The notes beneath the pieces are model-generated. The model made no database searches. It saw only the letters and a program-made list of their open reading frames with translations, and was not told the DNA's origin. A program made the position numbers and the translations under genes. Source: Thiopseudomonas acetoxidans (GTDB taxonomy: Bacteria > Pseudomonadota > Gammaproteobacteria > Pseudomonadales > Pseudomonadaceae). Taken from it: a DNA stretch of 64,000 bases. How positions within the stretch are numbered: position 1 is the stretch's first letter; each line of letters starts with the position of its first letter. The stretch is taken from contig NZ_JAUCDY010000008.1 in NCBI RefSeq assembly GCF_030362935.1, positions 50,563 through 114,562 on the forward strand. The letters run 5' to 3'. Of the stretch, positions 19,929-29,073 are shown piece by piece.

Positions 19929-20849
19929 GTGACGCAACAGGTTAAACGCGAGCGCCGCAGCGTCAGCGGTATTTTATTATTAGATAAACCTGTAGGTTTT
20001 AGCTCCAACGGCGCGTTACAAAAAGTTCGTTGGCTGCTCAACGCAGAGAAAGGCGGCCACACTGGCAGCCTTGATCCGTTGGCTACCGGTGTTTTGCCTT
20101 TGTGTTTTGGTGAGGCAACCAAGTTCTCGCGTTATTTGCTGGATGCGGATAAAAGTTACGAAGCGCTGATTCGTCTCGGTGTTACTACTGACACAGCAGA
20201 TGGTGAAGGTCGTGTGCTGGAGCAAAAAGAAGTTCAGTGTACGCAGGCCGATGTGGAAGCCGTGTTGCCGCAGTTTCGTGGCGACATTATGCAAGTACCA
20301 CCCATGTATTCAGCGCTGAAAAAAGACGGCCAGCCGTTGTATAAGTTGGCCCGTGCTGGTGAGGTGGTTGAACGCAAGCCACGTCCTGTGCACATAGCAG
20401 AACTGGAGTTGTTGGATTTGCAGGGTGATCTATTGCGTGTGCATGTCGCGTGCAGTAAAGGCACCTATATTCGTACTTTAGCTGAAGACATTGGTAACGC
20501 GCTGGGTTGCGGTGCTCATGTGGCTGAGTTAAGACGCACCAGTGCAGGTCCTTTTTCGCTGGCACAAACGGTGACTTTAGACGAGCTAATCAAGCTGCAA
20601 GAAGAATCGGGTAGCGAAGCTCTAGATCAGTACTTGTTGCCCACTGATGCAGGACTGCTGGATTGGCCTAAAGTCGAGCTGACGGAACATACAGCGTTTT
20701 TTTGGCAGAATGGTCAACCAGTACGCTCGCCCAGCGCACCCAGCAGTGGTTTGATGCGGGTGTACAACCACAAACATGAGTTTATTGGCGTAGCAGAAAT
20801 TGATGATGACGGACAGGTTGCACCAAGGCGCCTAATTCGGTCACAATAG
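19929..20849 (+). CDS. truB: tRNA pseudouridine(55) synthase TruB
   Basis: Makes pseudouridine 55 in the T loop of tRNAs. It has 306 residues from a GTG start directly abutting the rbfA stop. Motifs are ILLLDKPVGFSSN, the catalytic-Asp motif GGHTGSLDPLATGVLP (Asp near residue 47), the YRATIRLG-like YEALIRLGV and KGTYIRTLAEDIG. The operon order rbfA-truB-rpsO-pnp is standard. Confidence 0.97.
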   Translation: MTQQVKRERRSVSGILLLDKPVGFSSNGALQKVRWLLNAEKGGHTGSLDPLATGVLPLCFGEATKFSRYLLDADKSYEALIRLGVTTDTADGEGRVLEQKEVQCTQADVEAVLPQFRGDIMQVPPMYSALKKDGQPLYKLARAGEVVERKPRPVHIAELELLDLQGDLLRVHVACSKGTYIRTLAEDIGNALGCGAHVAELRRTSAGPFSLAQTVTLDELIKLQEESGSEALDQYLLPTDAGLLDWPKVELTEHTAFFWQNGQPVRSPSAPSSGLMRVYNHKHEFIGVAEIDDDGQVAPRRLIRSQ

Positions 20850-20966
20850 CGTCTTTCTAATTGCAGTAAATGCAGTAGAAATATAAGGGTGGCTGTTGGC
20901 AGGCGCGGTCATACCTATTTTATTAGTACGGGATTTTCCCGGCCTGTCCATATTAAGGAGCCAATC

Positions 20967-21236
20967 ATGGCACTAAGCGTTGAAGAAAAAGCCCAAATCG
21001 TTAGCGAGTACCAGCAAGCTGAAGGTGATACAGGTTCTCCAGAGGTGCAGGTTGCACTTTTGACTGTAAACATCAACAAGCTACAAGGACACTTCAAAGA
21101 AAACAAAAAAGATCACCACTCACGTCGTGGTCTGATTCGTATGGTTAACCAACGTCGTAAGCTGTTGGACTACTTGAAGGGTAAAGACCTGTCTCGCTAC
21201 GCGGCATTAATTGCCCGCTTGGGTCTGCGTCGCTAA
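20967..21236 (+). CDS. rpsO: 30S ribosomal protein S15
   Basis: Primary 16S rRNA-binding protein of the platform. The ATG at 20967 gives the canonical 89 residues beginning MALSVEEKAQIV, with AAGGAG 8 bases upstream. A frame open further upstream is not part of the protein. The motif HSRRGLIRMVNQRRKLLDYL is present. The upstream gap holds a short CGGGA/TCCCG hairpin that may belong to the autoregulatory leader. Confidence 0.98.
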   Translation: MALSVEEKAQIVSEYQQAEGDTGSPEVQVALLTVNINKLQGHFKENKKDHHSRRGLIRMVNQRRKLLDYLKGKDLSRYAALIARLGLRR

Positions 21237-21254
21237 GTTGTAGTGACGTGATAC

Positions 21255-21316
21255 AAAAGCTGGTGACTTGGAGTACGGCAGTATTGTATGCCGTTGCGCT
21301 TCGGGCACCAGCTTTT
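21255..21316 (+). terminator. Long rpsO-pnp intercistronic stem (terminator / RNase III-type site)
   Basis: Outer 11-bp perfect stem AAAAGCTGGTG/CACCAGCTTTT encloses an inner 6-bp stem ACGGCA/TGCCGT, then a T tract. In E. coli the rpsO-pnp junction carries a terminator and an RNase III-cut hairpin used in pnp autoregulation. The placement and long stem here suggest the same dual role. Confidence 0.65.
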
Positions 21317-21416
21317 CTTTTTTAAGAAACAGTAAGTATTTGGCTAGAACTGTTTGGGCCGTTACCCAACAGGTCTGCGATTTCCCCCAAAGGCAACATA
21401 AGAGAAGGAAACTACC

Positions 21417-23528
21417 GTGAATCCGGTTATTAAAACATTTGAATTTGGTCAATCGACCGTAACTTTAGAAACAGGCCGCATCGCGCGTCAAGCGTCTGGT
21501 GCAGTTCTGGTAACAGTAGATAACGACGTATCAGTATTAGTCACCGTAGTGGGCGCTAAGCAAGCTGATCCCAGCAAAGACTTTTTCCCGCTGTCCGTGC
21601 ACTACCAAGAAAAAACCTACGCAGCGGGTAAAATCCCTGGTGGCTTTTTCAAGCGTGAAGCGCGTCCATCAGAAAAAGAAACGCTGACCTCGCGTCTTAT
21701 CGACCGTCCAATCCGTCCATTATTCCCTAATGGCTTTAACAACGAAGTACAGGTTATCTGTACGGTAGTATCCACCAATAAAAAGACCGATCCAGATATC
21801 GCCGCTATGCTTGGTACTTCTGCAGCGCTGGCTATTTCAGGCATTCCGTTTAAAGGTCCTATTGGTGCTGCACGCGTAGGCTTCCACCCTGAGGCCGGTT
21901 ACATCCTTAACCCAAACTACGAGCAGCTCGAGGCATCTTTGCTCGACATGGTTGTTGCTGGTACTGAAGATGCCGTATTGATGGTTGAGTCAGAAGCACA
22001 GGAGTTAACCGAAGACCAAATGCTGGGTGCAGTGCTCTATGCCCACGAAGAATCACAGGTTGCTATTCAAGCCATTAAAGAATTCGCTGCTCTGGCAGCT
22101 AAACCTACTTGGGACTGGCAGCCAAAAGCAGAAAATACTGCTTTGTTGGATGCGATTCGCAATCAGTTTGGCGAAGAAATTTCCAAGGCATACACCATCA
22201 CAATCAAACTTGACCGCTATGCTCGCTTAGGCGAGATACGCGAACAGGCGATTGCCCAGCTGGTTAACGAAGACGCTGAACAAGGTCCAAGCGTTCAAGA
22301 AGTTAAAGATGCGTTTGGTGAGATCGAATACCGCACCGTGCGTGAAAACATCGTGAACGGTAAGCCGCGTATTGATGGCCGTGATGGCCAAACGGTACGT
22401 CCGCTCAATATCGAAGTCGGTGTGCTGAGTAAAACCCATGGTTCATGCTTGTTTACCCGTGGTGAAACACAAGCACTGGTGGTGGCAACTTTAGGTACTG
22501 CCCGTGACGCACAGCTCTTAGATACGCTCGAAGGCGAGAAGCGTGATCACTTCATGCTGCACTACAACTTTCCTCCTTATTCTGTAGGTGAATGTGGTCG
22601 TATGGGTGCTACGGGTCGTCGTGAAATTGGTCACGGCCGTCTAGCCCGTCGTGGTTTGGCGGCGATGCTACCAAGCGCTGATGATTTCCCGTACACCGTA
22701 CGCGTAGTGTCTGAAATTACCGAATCCAACGGCTCTAGCTCCATGGCCTCTGTGTGTGGTGCCTCCTTAGCACTTATGGATGCTGGTGTACCTATGAAAG
22801 GTCCAGTGGCGGGTATCGCTATGGGTCTGGTAAAAGAAGGCGAAAAATTTGCCGTCCTAACCGACATCTTGGGTGACGAAGACCACTTGGGCGACATGGA
22901 CTTCAAGGTTGCTGGTACCGCTCTGGGTGTAACCGCACTGCAGATGGACATCAAGATTGAAGGCATCAACGAAGAAATCATGGAAATTGCCCTTAATCAG
23001 GCACACACTGCACGTATCGATATTCTGAATCAGATGAATCAGGTATTGGCAGCATCACGCACTGAAGTGTCTGAAAACGCACCGTCAATGCTGACCATGC
23101 GTATTGATGCTGACAAGATCCGTGACGTGATTGGTAAAGGCGGCGCAACCATTCGTGCCATCTGTGAAGAAACCAATGCCTCTATCGATATCGAAGACGA
23201 TGGTTCCATCAAGATCTTTGGTGACACGAAAGAAGACGCTATTGCTGCACGCGACCGCGTGTTGAGCATCACCGCCGAAGCCGAGATTGGTAAGATTTAC
23301 CACGGTAAGGTTGAGCGTATTGTCGACTTTGGTGCGTTTGTAAACATTCTGCCAGGCAAAGACGGTTTGGTGCATATCTCCATGATCAGCAATGATCGTG
23401 TAGAAAAAGTCACAGACTATCTGAAAGAAGGCGAGATGGTTGATGTGCTGGTGCTGGACGTTGACAACCGCGGCCGTATCAAATTGTCAATTAAGGATGT
23501 TGCGGCGGCTAAGGCCGAACAAGCTTAA
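21417..23528 (+). CDS. pnp: Polyribonucleotide nucleotidyltransferase (PNPase)
   Basis: Phosphorolytic 3'-to-5' exoribonuclease, part of the RNA degradosome. It has 703 residues from a GTG start at 21417, preceded by GAAGGAA. Two RNase PH cores (residues ~1-140 and ~320-540), a KH domain (IGKGGATIRAICEETNA near 563) and a C-terminal S1 domain (YHGKVERIVDFGAFVNILPG near 625) are all present. Probably autoregulated through the upstream stem. Confidence 0.98.
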   Translation: MNPVIKTFEFGQSTVTLETGRIARQASGAVLVTVDNDVSVLVTVVGAKQADPSKDFFPLSVHYQEKTYAAGKIPGGFFKREARPSEKETLTSRLIDRPIRPLFPNGFNNEVQVICTVVSTNKKTDPDIAAMLGTSAALAISGIPFKGPIGAARVGFHPEAGYILNPNYEQLEASLLDMVVAGTEDAVLMVESEAQELTEDQMLGAVLYAHEESQVAIQAIKEFAALAAKPTWDWQPKAENTALLDAIRNQFGEEISKAYTITIKLDRYARLGEIREQAIAQLVNEDAEQGPSVQEVKDAFGEIEYRTVRENIVNGKPRIDGRDGQTVRPLNIEVGVLSKTHGSCLFTRGETQALVVATLGTARDAQLLDTLEGEKRDHFMLHYNFPPYSVGECGRMGATGRREIGHGRLARRGLAAMLPSADDFPYTVRVVSEITESNGSSSMASVCGASLALMDAGVPMKGPVAGIAMGLVKEGEKFAVLTDILGDEDHLGDMDFKVAGTALGVTALQMDIKIEGINEEIMEIALNQAHTARIDILNQMNQVLAASRTEVSENAPSMLTMRIDADKIRDVIGKGGATIRAICEETNASIDIEDDGSIKIFGDTKEDAIAARDRVLSITAEAEIGKIYHGKVERIVDFGAFVNILPGKDGLVHISMISNDRVEKVTDYLKEGEMVDVLVLDVDNRGRIKLSIKDVAAAKAEQA

Positions 23529-23538
23529 CGCTGAAATT

Positions 23539-23563
23539 AAAGGCCACCTTAGGGTGGTCTTTT
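23539..23563 (+). terminator. Terminator after pnp
   Basis: Ten-pair stem AAAGGCCACC/GGTGGTCTTT (one G-T pair), TTAG loop, then TTTT. It closes the translation operon. Confidence 0.85.
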
Positions 23564-23670
23564 GCATTAAAGGGCTGAACCAGCCTTGAATAAGCCAAGT
23601 TGCAACGCATATCTTTACCTGTAAACAACTCGCAGCCAGCATCGGCTGTATCAGTTGTGCAGAGACCCTT

Positions 23671-24372
23671 ATGAGTATTCAATTAATTACCTTTGACTTG
23701 GATGATACTCTTTGGCCGGTGCAGCCAGTGATTGCCCAAGCTGAACAGCAGCTACAGGATTGGCTGGCACAACAAGCACCGCATCTAGGAGTGGTTGATG
23801 TGCCACGCTTGCACAGCCTGCGTGCCGCTGTGCTGAGTCAAACACCGGAGCTAGTACACCGCGTCAGTGAGCTTAGATACCGGGTTTTATTAAGCGCCTG
23901 CCTAGAGGCAGGTGATGCCTTGCCTGTAGCGCAGGAAACGGCTGAGGCCGCCTTTCAGGTGTTTCTGAGCGCCCGCCAAAACGTGCAGTTGTATGCGGAT
24001 GCCAAGCCCGTATTGGGTCAGTTAGCACAAAATTTTGTTCTAGGTGCGCTCAGCAATGGTAATGCCGATGTGCGTCGAGTGGGCTTGGGAGAGTATTTTA
24101 GCTTTGCCCTGAGTGCTGATGCGTTGGGTGTAAGCAAGCCTGATCCCAGTGTATTTCAAGCCGCGTTAGCGCGAGCACAGGTCACAGCCCAGCGTGCCGT
24201 GCATATAGGCGACAACCCCCTTGATGATATTTTTGGTGCGCAGCGCGTTGGCATGCGTACCATTTGGTTTAACCCACAGCAACAACCATGGCAAGGCGAA
24301 CGCGCCCCAGATGCACAGGTGCATAGCCTCAGCCAATTACCGCAAACCCTTCTCGCGTTACAACAGGAATAA
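23671..24372 (+). CDS. HAD-superfamily hydrolase (subfamily IA, phosphatase-like)
   Basis: Probable small-molecule phosphatase. It has 233 residues with all HAD motifs: I FDLDDTLWP at residues 8-16, II ALSNGN near 127, III Lys in GVSKPDP near 155, and IV HIGDNPLDDIFGAQ near 171. The helical cap between motifs I and II fits YjjG/Gph-like enzymes. The substrate cannot be named. It is followed by the ADP-ribose pyrophosphatase gene after 2 bases, so the two are probably co-expressed. Confidence 0.88.
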   Translation: MSIQLITFDLDDTLWPVQPVIAQAEQQLQDWLAQQAPHLGVVDVPRLHSLRAAVLSQTPELVHRVSELRYRVLLSACLEAGDALPVAQETAEAAFQVFLSARQNVQLYADAKPVLGQLAQNFVLGALSNGNADVRRVGLGEYFSFALSADALGVSKPDPSVFQAALARAQVTAQRAVHIGDNPLDDIFGAQRVGMRTIWFNPQQQPWQGERAPDAQVHSLSQLPQTLLALQQE

Positions 24373-24374
24373 TC

Positions 24375-24974
24375 ATGTCTGAGCAAGATGTGCAAATACT
24401 CGAACGAGAAGTCTGTTATCAGGGTTTTTACCGGCTAGAAAAGCTCAGTCTACGTCACAGGCTATTTTCCGGTGCGATGGGACCCGTAATCAGCCGTGAA
24501 CTCTTTGTTCGTCGTAACGCTGTGTGTGTGCTGCCCTATAACCCGCAGACCGACACCCTAGTGTTTCTGGAACAATTTCGTATCGGCGCGTTAGATAATC
24601 GCACGCATCCCTGGTTACTTGAAATAGTTGCAGGATTGATTGATGAGGATGAACAACCTGAGCAAACGGCAGCACGCGAGGCGCAGGAAGAGGTCGGCTT
24701 GGAGTTTACTCAGCTGATTCCCATCATGCAGTATTACCCTTCCCCCGGCGGCTCTGATGAGCGCGTGCATCTTTATTTGGGTCTGTGCTCAACGGAAGGA
24801 GTGGATGGGCGAGTCATGGGTGTGGCCGCAGAGAGCGAAGACATTCGTGCGCGGGTTGTGAGTTTCGCTCAAGCCATGCATATGCTGGAAACAGGTCAGA
24901 TTGACAACGCGCCTAGCATCATCACCTTACAGTGGTTGGCAATGAACAAAGCTAGCCTGCAACAACAGCCTTAA
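24375..24974 (+). CDS. nudF: ADP-ribose pyrophosphatase (Nudix)
   Basis: Hydrolyses ADP-ribose to AMP and ribose-5-P. It has 199 residues. The Nudix box begins GLIDEDEQ and continues with TAAREAQEEVGL (residues ~88-110, matching Gx5Ex7REUXEEXGU). The upstream Pro-rich SPGGSDERVHLYLG region of the NudF family is present. A typical member next to other metabolite-repair genes. The assignment to ADP-ribose rests on overall similarity, not on a tested residue. Confidence 0.9.
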   Translation: MSEQDVQILEREVCYQGFYRLEKLSLRHRLFSGAMGPVISRELFVRRNAVCVLPYNPQTDTLVFLEQFRIGALDNRTHPWLLEIVAGLIDEDEQPEQTAAREAQEEVGLEFTQLIPIMQYYPSPGGSDERVHLYLGLCSTEGVDGRVMGVAAESEDIRARVVSFAQAMHMLETGQIDNAPSIITLQWLAMNKASLQQQP

Positions 24975-25013
24975 GCCTAAATTGTTGCAGGCTAGCGTTG
25001 GGTGATGTCCTAC

Positions 25014-26576
25014 TTAAAAGCCCGGTAGCCGTTGCTTGAGCAAACCAACCAGCCCAGCCATGGAATTGGCATCGTCAGTTTGTACCTTGAGGGTTTGCAG
25101 TTGTTCTTCGGCATTCAGCGGCTCTCGGTTGGCTTGCTGGGCGGCAATGACCTCTGCAGTGGCATCAGAAGGGTCTTGGCCAGCCTGTCGACGCTCGTTC
25201 AGCCACTTCTGCACCACTGCTTCCGGTGCGTGACAATCCAAGATAAGAAAAGGTACACCGCACGCCTGTGCCACGTCACCGGCTTGCTGACGAGAGTCGG
25301 CGCGCAAGTAGGTTGCGTCCAACACCACGGCGTAGCCGGACTGTAAGGCAAGCTTGGCGAGTTCATGGATATGCTGATAGGTTGCTGCGCTGGCGCTGGC
25401 ATTGTAAATACCTTCGCCGACAGCATTGCCCTGTGCGGCATCCTGTTCGCCAAATAAACGCTTGCGCTCATAATCAGAACGAATTCGTACGGCGCCTAAA
25501 GATTCAACCAGTTGCATGGCGACAGTACTTTTGCCAATGGCTGAAGTGCCATGGGTGATGGCAAGAAAACGCGCTGGAATGGCGCAGTAGCTTTCAGCCA
25601 AATTGGCGTAGCTGCGATACTGCTGCAAAATCGCTGCTTGTTCAGTGGGATCTTGCTCTTGTCCGAGGCGGAACAGATTGACTTTGCCGCGTACCATGGC
25701 GCGGTAGGCTTTATAGAAATTAAGCAGCGGCAAGGCTTGGTACTGATTGGTTTGCTCAAGCCACGTATTAATAAAGCGGTTGGCTAAGCTGTGTAAACCG
25801 CGGTCCTCTAAGTCCATGGCTAGAAAAGCAGCGTCTGAAACCACATCAATCAAACGAAACGGCTCGTTAAACTCAATGCAGTCAAACAAAGTGACTTGAC
25901 CGTCCAGCACGGTGGCGTTACCTAGGTGAATATCGCCGTGGCACTCGCGGATGGAACCATTATGGCTGCGTTGCTCTAATAGGGGAAGCAAGCGCGCGAA
26001 GCTATCCTCTGCCCAAGCCTCTAGTGCATCAAGTTGCTGCAAATCGTTACTTTCATTGAGCATGGCGCGGATTTGCTCGAAGTTCTGCCTTACCGGTGCC
26101 ATGATGGCTTGCGGCTCAGTCAGTGGGTGTGAAGCTGAAACCTGAGGCGCTTGTAAATGAAATTGGGAAATTTGTTGGGCTAACGCATCAATATGTCCTG
26201 CGTTAAGCTCGCTGTTTTTTTGCATTTCGCTAAGCAGTTGGTTCTGCGGGAACTGCCGCATTTTTAGCGCGTAATCAAGTACAGGGCCATCACCGTTGAG
26301 CTGTGGCGCTTGGATAGTGCCGGTAATAGGCAGTACTTCAAGGTATAAGTCAGCGGTAAGGCGTTGGTTGAGGCGTAGCTCTTCATGGCAAAAGTGCTTA
26401 CGATCCTCGAGTGAGGTAAAATTAAGAAAACCAAAATCAACGGGTTTTTTGATTTTGTACGCGTAAGGCCCCGTAAGCAGTACCCATGAAATATGGGTTT
26501 CGATGACCTGGATGCTATCGACCGGATGAGGGTAGAATTCAGGATTTTTTAACGCGCAAATTAAAGGGTCAGTCAC
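25014..26576 (-). CDS. APH-like kinase domain fused to a P-loop NTPase domain
   Basis: A 520-residue, two-domain protein. The N-terminal ~330 residues resemble aminoglycoside-phosphotransferase-type kinases: the catalytic loop ECHGDIHLGNATVLDG is near residue 215 and the metal motif LFDCIEFNE near 237. The C-terminal ~170 residues are a P-loop kinase-like domain with Walker A HGTSAIGKST near residue 349 and a possible lid sequence. Such fusions are widespread uncharacterised proteins in Proteobacteria. The APH fold does not by itself imply drug resistance. It stands alone on the minus strand between nudF and mrcB. Confidence 0.85.
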   Translation of the reverse strand: MTDPLICALKNPEFYPHPVDSIQVIETHISWVLLTGPYAYKIKKPVDFGFLNFTSLEDRKHFCHEELRLNQRLTADLYLEVLPITGTIQAPQLNGDGPVLDYALKMRQFPQNQLLSEMQKNSELNAGHIDALAQQISQFHLQAPQVSASHPLTEPQAIMAPVRQNFEQIRAMLNESNDLQQLDALEAWAEDSFARLLPLLEQRSHNGSIRECHGDIHLGNATVLDGQVTLFDCIEFNEPFRLIDVVSDAAFLAMDLEDRGLHSLANRFINTWLEQTNQYQALPLLNFYKAYRAMVRGKVNLFRLGQEQDPTEQAAILQQYRSYANLAESYCAIPARFLAITHGTSAIGKSTVAMQLVESLGAVRIRSDYERKRLFGEQDAAQGNAVGEGIYNASASAATYQHIHELAKLALQSGYAVVLDATYLRADSRQQAGDVAQACGVPFLILDCHAPEAVVQKWLNERRQAGQDPSDATAEVIAAQQANREPLNAEEQLQTLKVQTDDANSMAGLVGLLKQRLPGF

Positions 26577-26687
26577 GGGAATTCCTTGTTTTACAATTTA
26601 TAATTAGCGCCATTATCGCAACTAGAATGGTCAGCGCAAGCATTGAGATAAAGTATTTATGCAAAACATCTACAGGTTTGATCGGTT

Positions 26688-29057
26688 ATGAGTCAGCAAA
26701 ACAGAACAAGCCGACCAACCAGAGGCAGTAAAAAGAACAAAAAAAAACCATCACCGCGCTCAGGTCGCTGGCTAAGGCTCCTGTTTAAATTAGCTGTGGT
26801 AGCACTGCTGGTGTTAGCAGCCGTCATGGTTTATTTGGATGCTGTGGTGCAGGAGCGCTTCTCAGGTAAGCGCTGGACTGTTCCGGCGCGAGTGTATGCG
26901 CGTCCTCTTGAATTGTATGTTGGCGGCAAGCTGGCACAGGAAGATTTTCTGATCGAGTTGAATGCCTTGGGCTATCAACGTGAACGAAGCGCCGAGCGTA
27001 TTGGTACCTATTCGTTAAATGCCAACACCATTGAGTTCCATAGCCGCGGTTTTCGTTTTTATGAAGGGACTGAATCCGCGCAGCGTGTGCGTGTCAGTTT
27101 TACCAATGGTTATATAACCAAACTGACCAATGCGCAGGGGAAGCCTGTTGCGGTGGTGCGCATTGAACCCTTGCTTATTGGCGGTTTGTATCCGGCGCAT
27201 AAAGAAGACCGTATCTTGGTGCGTTTGGATCAAGTGCCTGAATTATTAACGCAAACGCTGGTGGTGGTCGAGGATAGAGAGTTTTATCAGCACTGGGGTG
27301 TGTCACCTAAATCCATTGCCCGTGCGGTGTGGGTGAATGCCAGTGCTGGAGGGTTGCGTCAGGGGGGCAGTACGCTCACGCAGCAGCTGGTGAAAAACTT
27401 TTTCCTTACCAGTGAGCGCAGTTTAAAACGTAAGGCGACCGAGGCCTTGATGTCGTTGCTGTTGGAGATGCATTACGACAAGGACGAAATACTGGAAGCC
27501 TATTTAAACGAGGTGTTTTTAGGCCAAGACGGCGAGCGCGCTATCCATGGCTTTGGTCTGGCCAGTCAGTATTATTTTAGTCAGCCCTTGGCCGAGTTAC
27601 AGGTGCATCAAGTGGCTTTGCTGGTGGGCATGGTGAAGGGGCCGTCTTTTTATAATCCGCGACGCCAGCCCGAACGTGCGTTGGAGCGACGCAACCTGGT
27701 GATTGACTTGCTTGCCAATCAGGACGTTATTAGCCAACAAGACGCTGAACAGGCCAAGAAAAAATCCTTGGGGATCAGTAAAAAAGGCAGTTTAGCCAAT
27801 ACGACCTATCCCGCTTTTTTGGACTTGGTTAAACGCCAGTTGCGTGAAGACTACCGCGATCAGGATTTAACCGAGGAAGGTCTGCGCATTTTTACCAGTA
27901 TGGATCCGATTTTACAGCGTAAAGCCGAAGATGCTTTGCAACGTACGTTTAAGGGATTAGCAGGACGCAAGGGTATTGAGGCGATTGAAACTGCTATGGT
28001 GGTCACTCACCCGGAAACAGGTGAGGTACAAGCCTTGTTAGGCAGTCGCCAGCCGCGCTATGCAGGCTTTAACCGTGCTTTAGACGCACTACGGCCGATT
28101 GGCTCTTTGGTGAAACCGGCGATTTACTTAACCGCCTTGCAACAACCAGAAAAATATACGCTAACCAGTTATTTGCAGGATGAGGCGTTTTCCGTACAGG
28201 ATGCCAAAGGGCGGATTTGGTCACCGCAAAACTATGATCGTAAAGAGCACGGCACAATATTTTTATACCAAGGCTTGGCATTTTCCCACAACCTTTCTTC
28301 GGCCAAACTGGGTTTGGATTTAGGCTTACCAAAAGTGCTGCAAACACTCAAAGGTTTGGGTTTGCAGCGTGATTGGCCTGCTTATCCGTCCATGTTGTTG
28401 GGGGCGGGAAGTATGACCCCGTTTGAAACGGCGCATCTGTATCAAACACTGGCCAATGGGGGTTTTAATAGCTCCTTGCGTGCTATTCGTAGCGTGCTCA
28501 ATGCCGAGGGTGAACCATTAGGGCGTTATCCGCTGCAAGTGGAGCAGCGTTTTGATGCGGGTGCTATTTATCTGACCCAAGAAGCGTTGCGCAGAGCAAT
28601 GACTGAAGGAACAGGGCGTTCTGCGTATAATAAGCTGCCGAAGAATTTACGCTTGGCTGGCAAGACCGGTACCAGTAATGATTTGCGTGACAGTTGGTTT
28701 GCCGGTTACGGACAAGATATTTTAGCCGTGGCATGGATGGGACGTGATGATAACGGACAGACCTCGTTAACCGGTGCCTCAGGTGCTTTGCAGTTATGGA
28801 CGAATTTTATGCAGAGTGCGCGCCCGACGTCATTGGCGCAGGTGCCGCCAGATAACGTAGTTGAGGTGCTAATTGATCCTGTGCAGGGCTTTGCGGTCAG
28901 CCGTAGCTGTGCTGGCGTGGTTAAAATGCCTTACCTAAAAGGCAGTGAGCCTCCGCTGGGCGATTTCTGTGGTGAGGTGGTTGAACCTGCTGAAGAGGTA
29001 AAGCAGAAAAGCGAAAGTGGTTTTAAAGATTGGATCAAAGGTTGGTTAAACAGGTAG
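26688..29057 (+). CDS. mrcB: Penicillin-binding protein 1B (bifunctional)
   Basis: Class A PBP that polymerises and cross-links peptidoglycan. It has 789 residues: a basic cytoplasmic tail, one membrane anchor (about residues 29-49), a UB2H-like region, a GT51 glycosyltransferase domain (catalytic Glu in VVEDREFYQHWG near 203; QGGSTLTQQLVKN), and a transpeptidase domain with the active Ser in IGSLVKP near 471, SHNLSS and KTGTSND. The UB2H region is the usual binding site for an outer-membrane lipoprotein activator. Confidence 0.97.
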   Translation: MSQQNRTSRPTRGSKKNKKKPSPRSGRWLRLLFKLAVVALLVLAAVMVYLDAVVQERFSGKRWTVPARVYARPLELYVGGKLAQEDFLIELNALGYQRERSAERIGTYSLNANTIEFHSRGFRFYEGTESAQRVRVSFTNGYITKLTNAQGKPVAVVRIEPLLIGGLYPAHKEDRILVRLDQVPELLTQTLVVVEDREFYQHWGVSPKSIARAVWVNASAGGLRQGGSTLTQQLVKNFFLTSERSLKRKATEALMSLLLEMHYDKDEILEAYLNEVFLGQDGERAIHGFGLASQYYFSQPLAELQVHQVALLVGMVKGPSFYNPRRQPERALERRNLVIDLLANQDVISQQDAEQAKKKSLGISKKGSLANTTYPAFLDLVKRQLREDYRDQDLTEEGLRIFTSMDPILQRKAEDALQRTFKGLAGRKGIEAIETAMVVTHPETGEVQALLGSRQPRYAGFNRALDALRPIGSLVKPAIYLTALQQPEKYTLTSYLQDEAFSVQDAKGRIWSPQNYDRKEHGTIFLYQGLAFSHNLSSAKLGLDLGLPKVLQTLKGLGLQRDWPAYPSMLLGAGSMTPFETAHLYQTLANGGFNSSLRAIRSVLNAEGEPLGRYPLQVEQRFDAGAIYLTQEALRRAMTEGTGRSAYNKLPKNLRLAGKTGTSNDLRDSWFAGYGQDILAVAWMGRDDNGQTSLTGASGALQLWTNFMQSARPTSLAQVPPDNVVEVLIDPVQGFAVSRSCAGVVKMPYLKGSEPPLGDFCGEVVEPAEEVKQKSESGFKDWIKGWLNR

Positions 29058-29073
29058 CAGAGGATTATTTTGC

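Noticed and set aside
25014..26576. Aminoglycoside-resistance gene
   Set aside because: The APH-like fold is shared by many kinases; the protein is a fusion found in ordinary chromosomal context with no resistance or mobility genes nearby.
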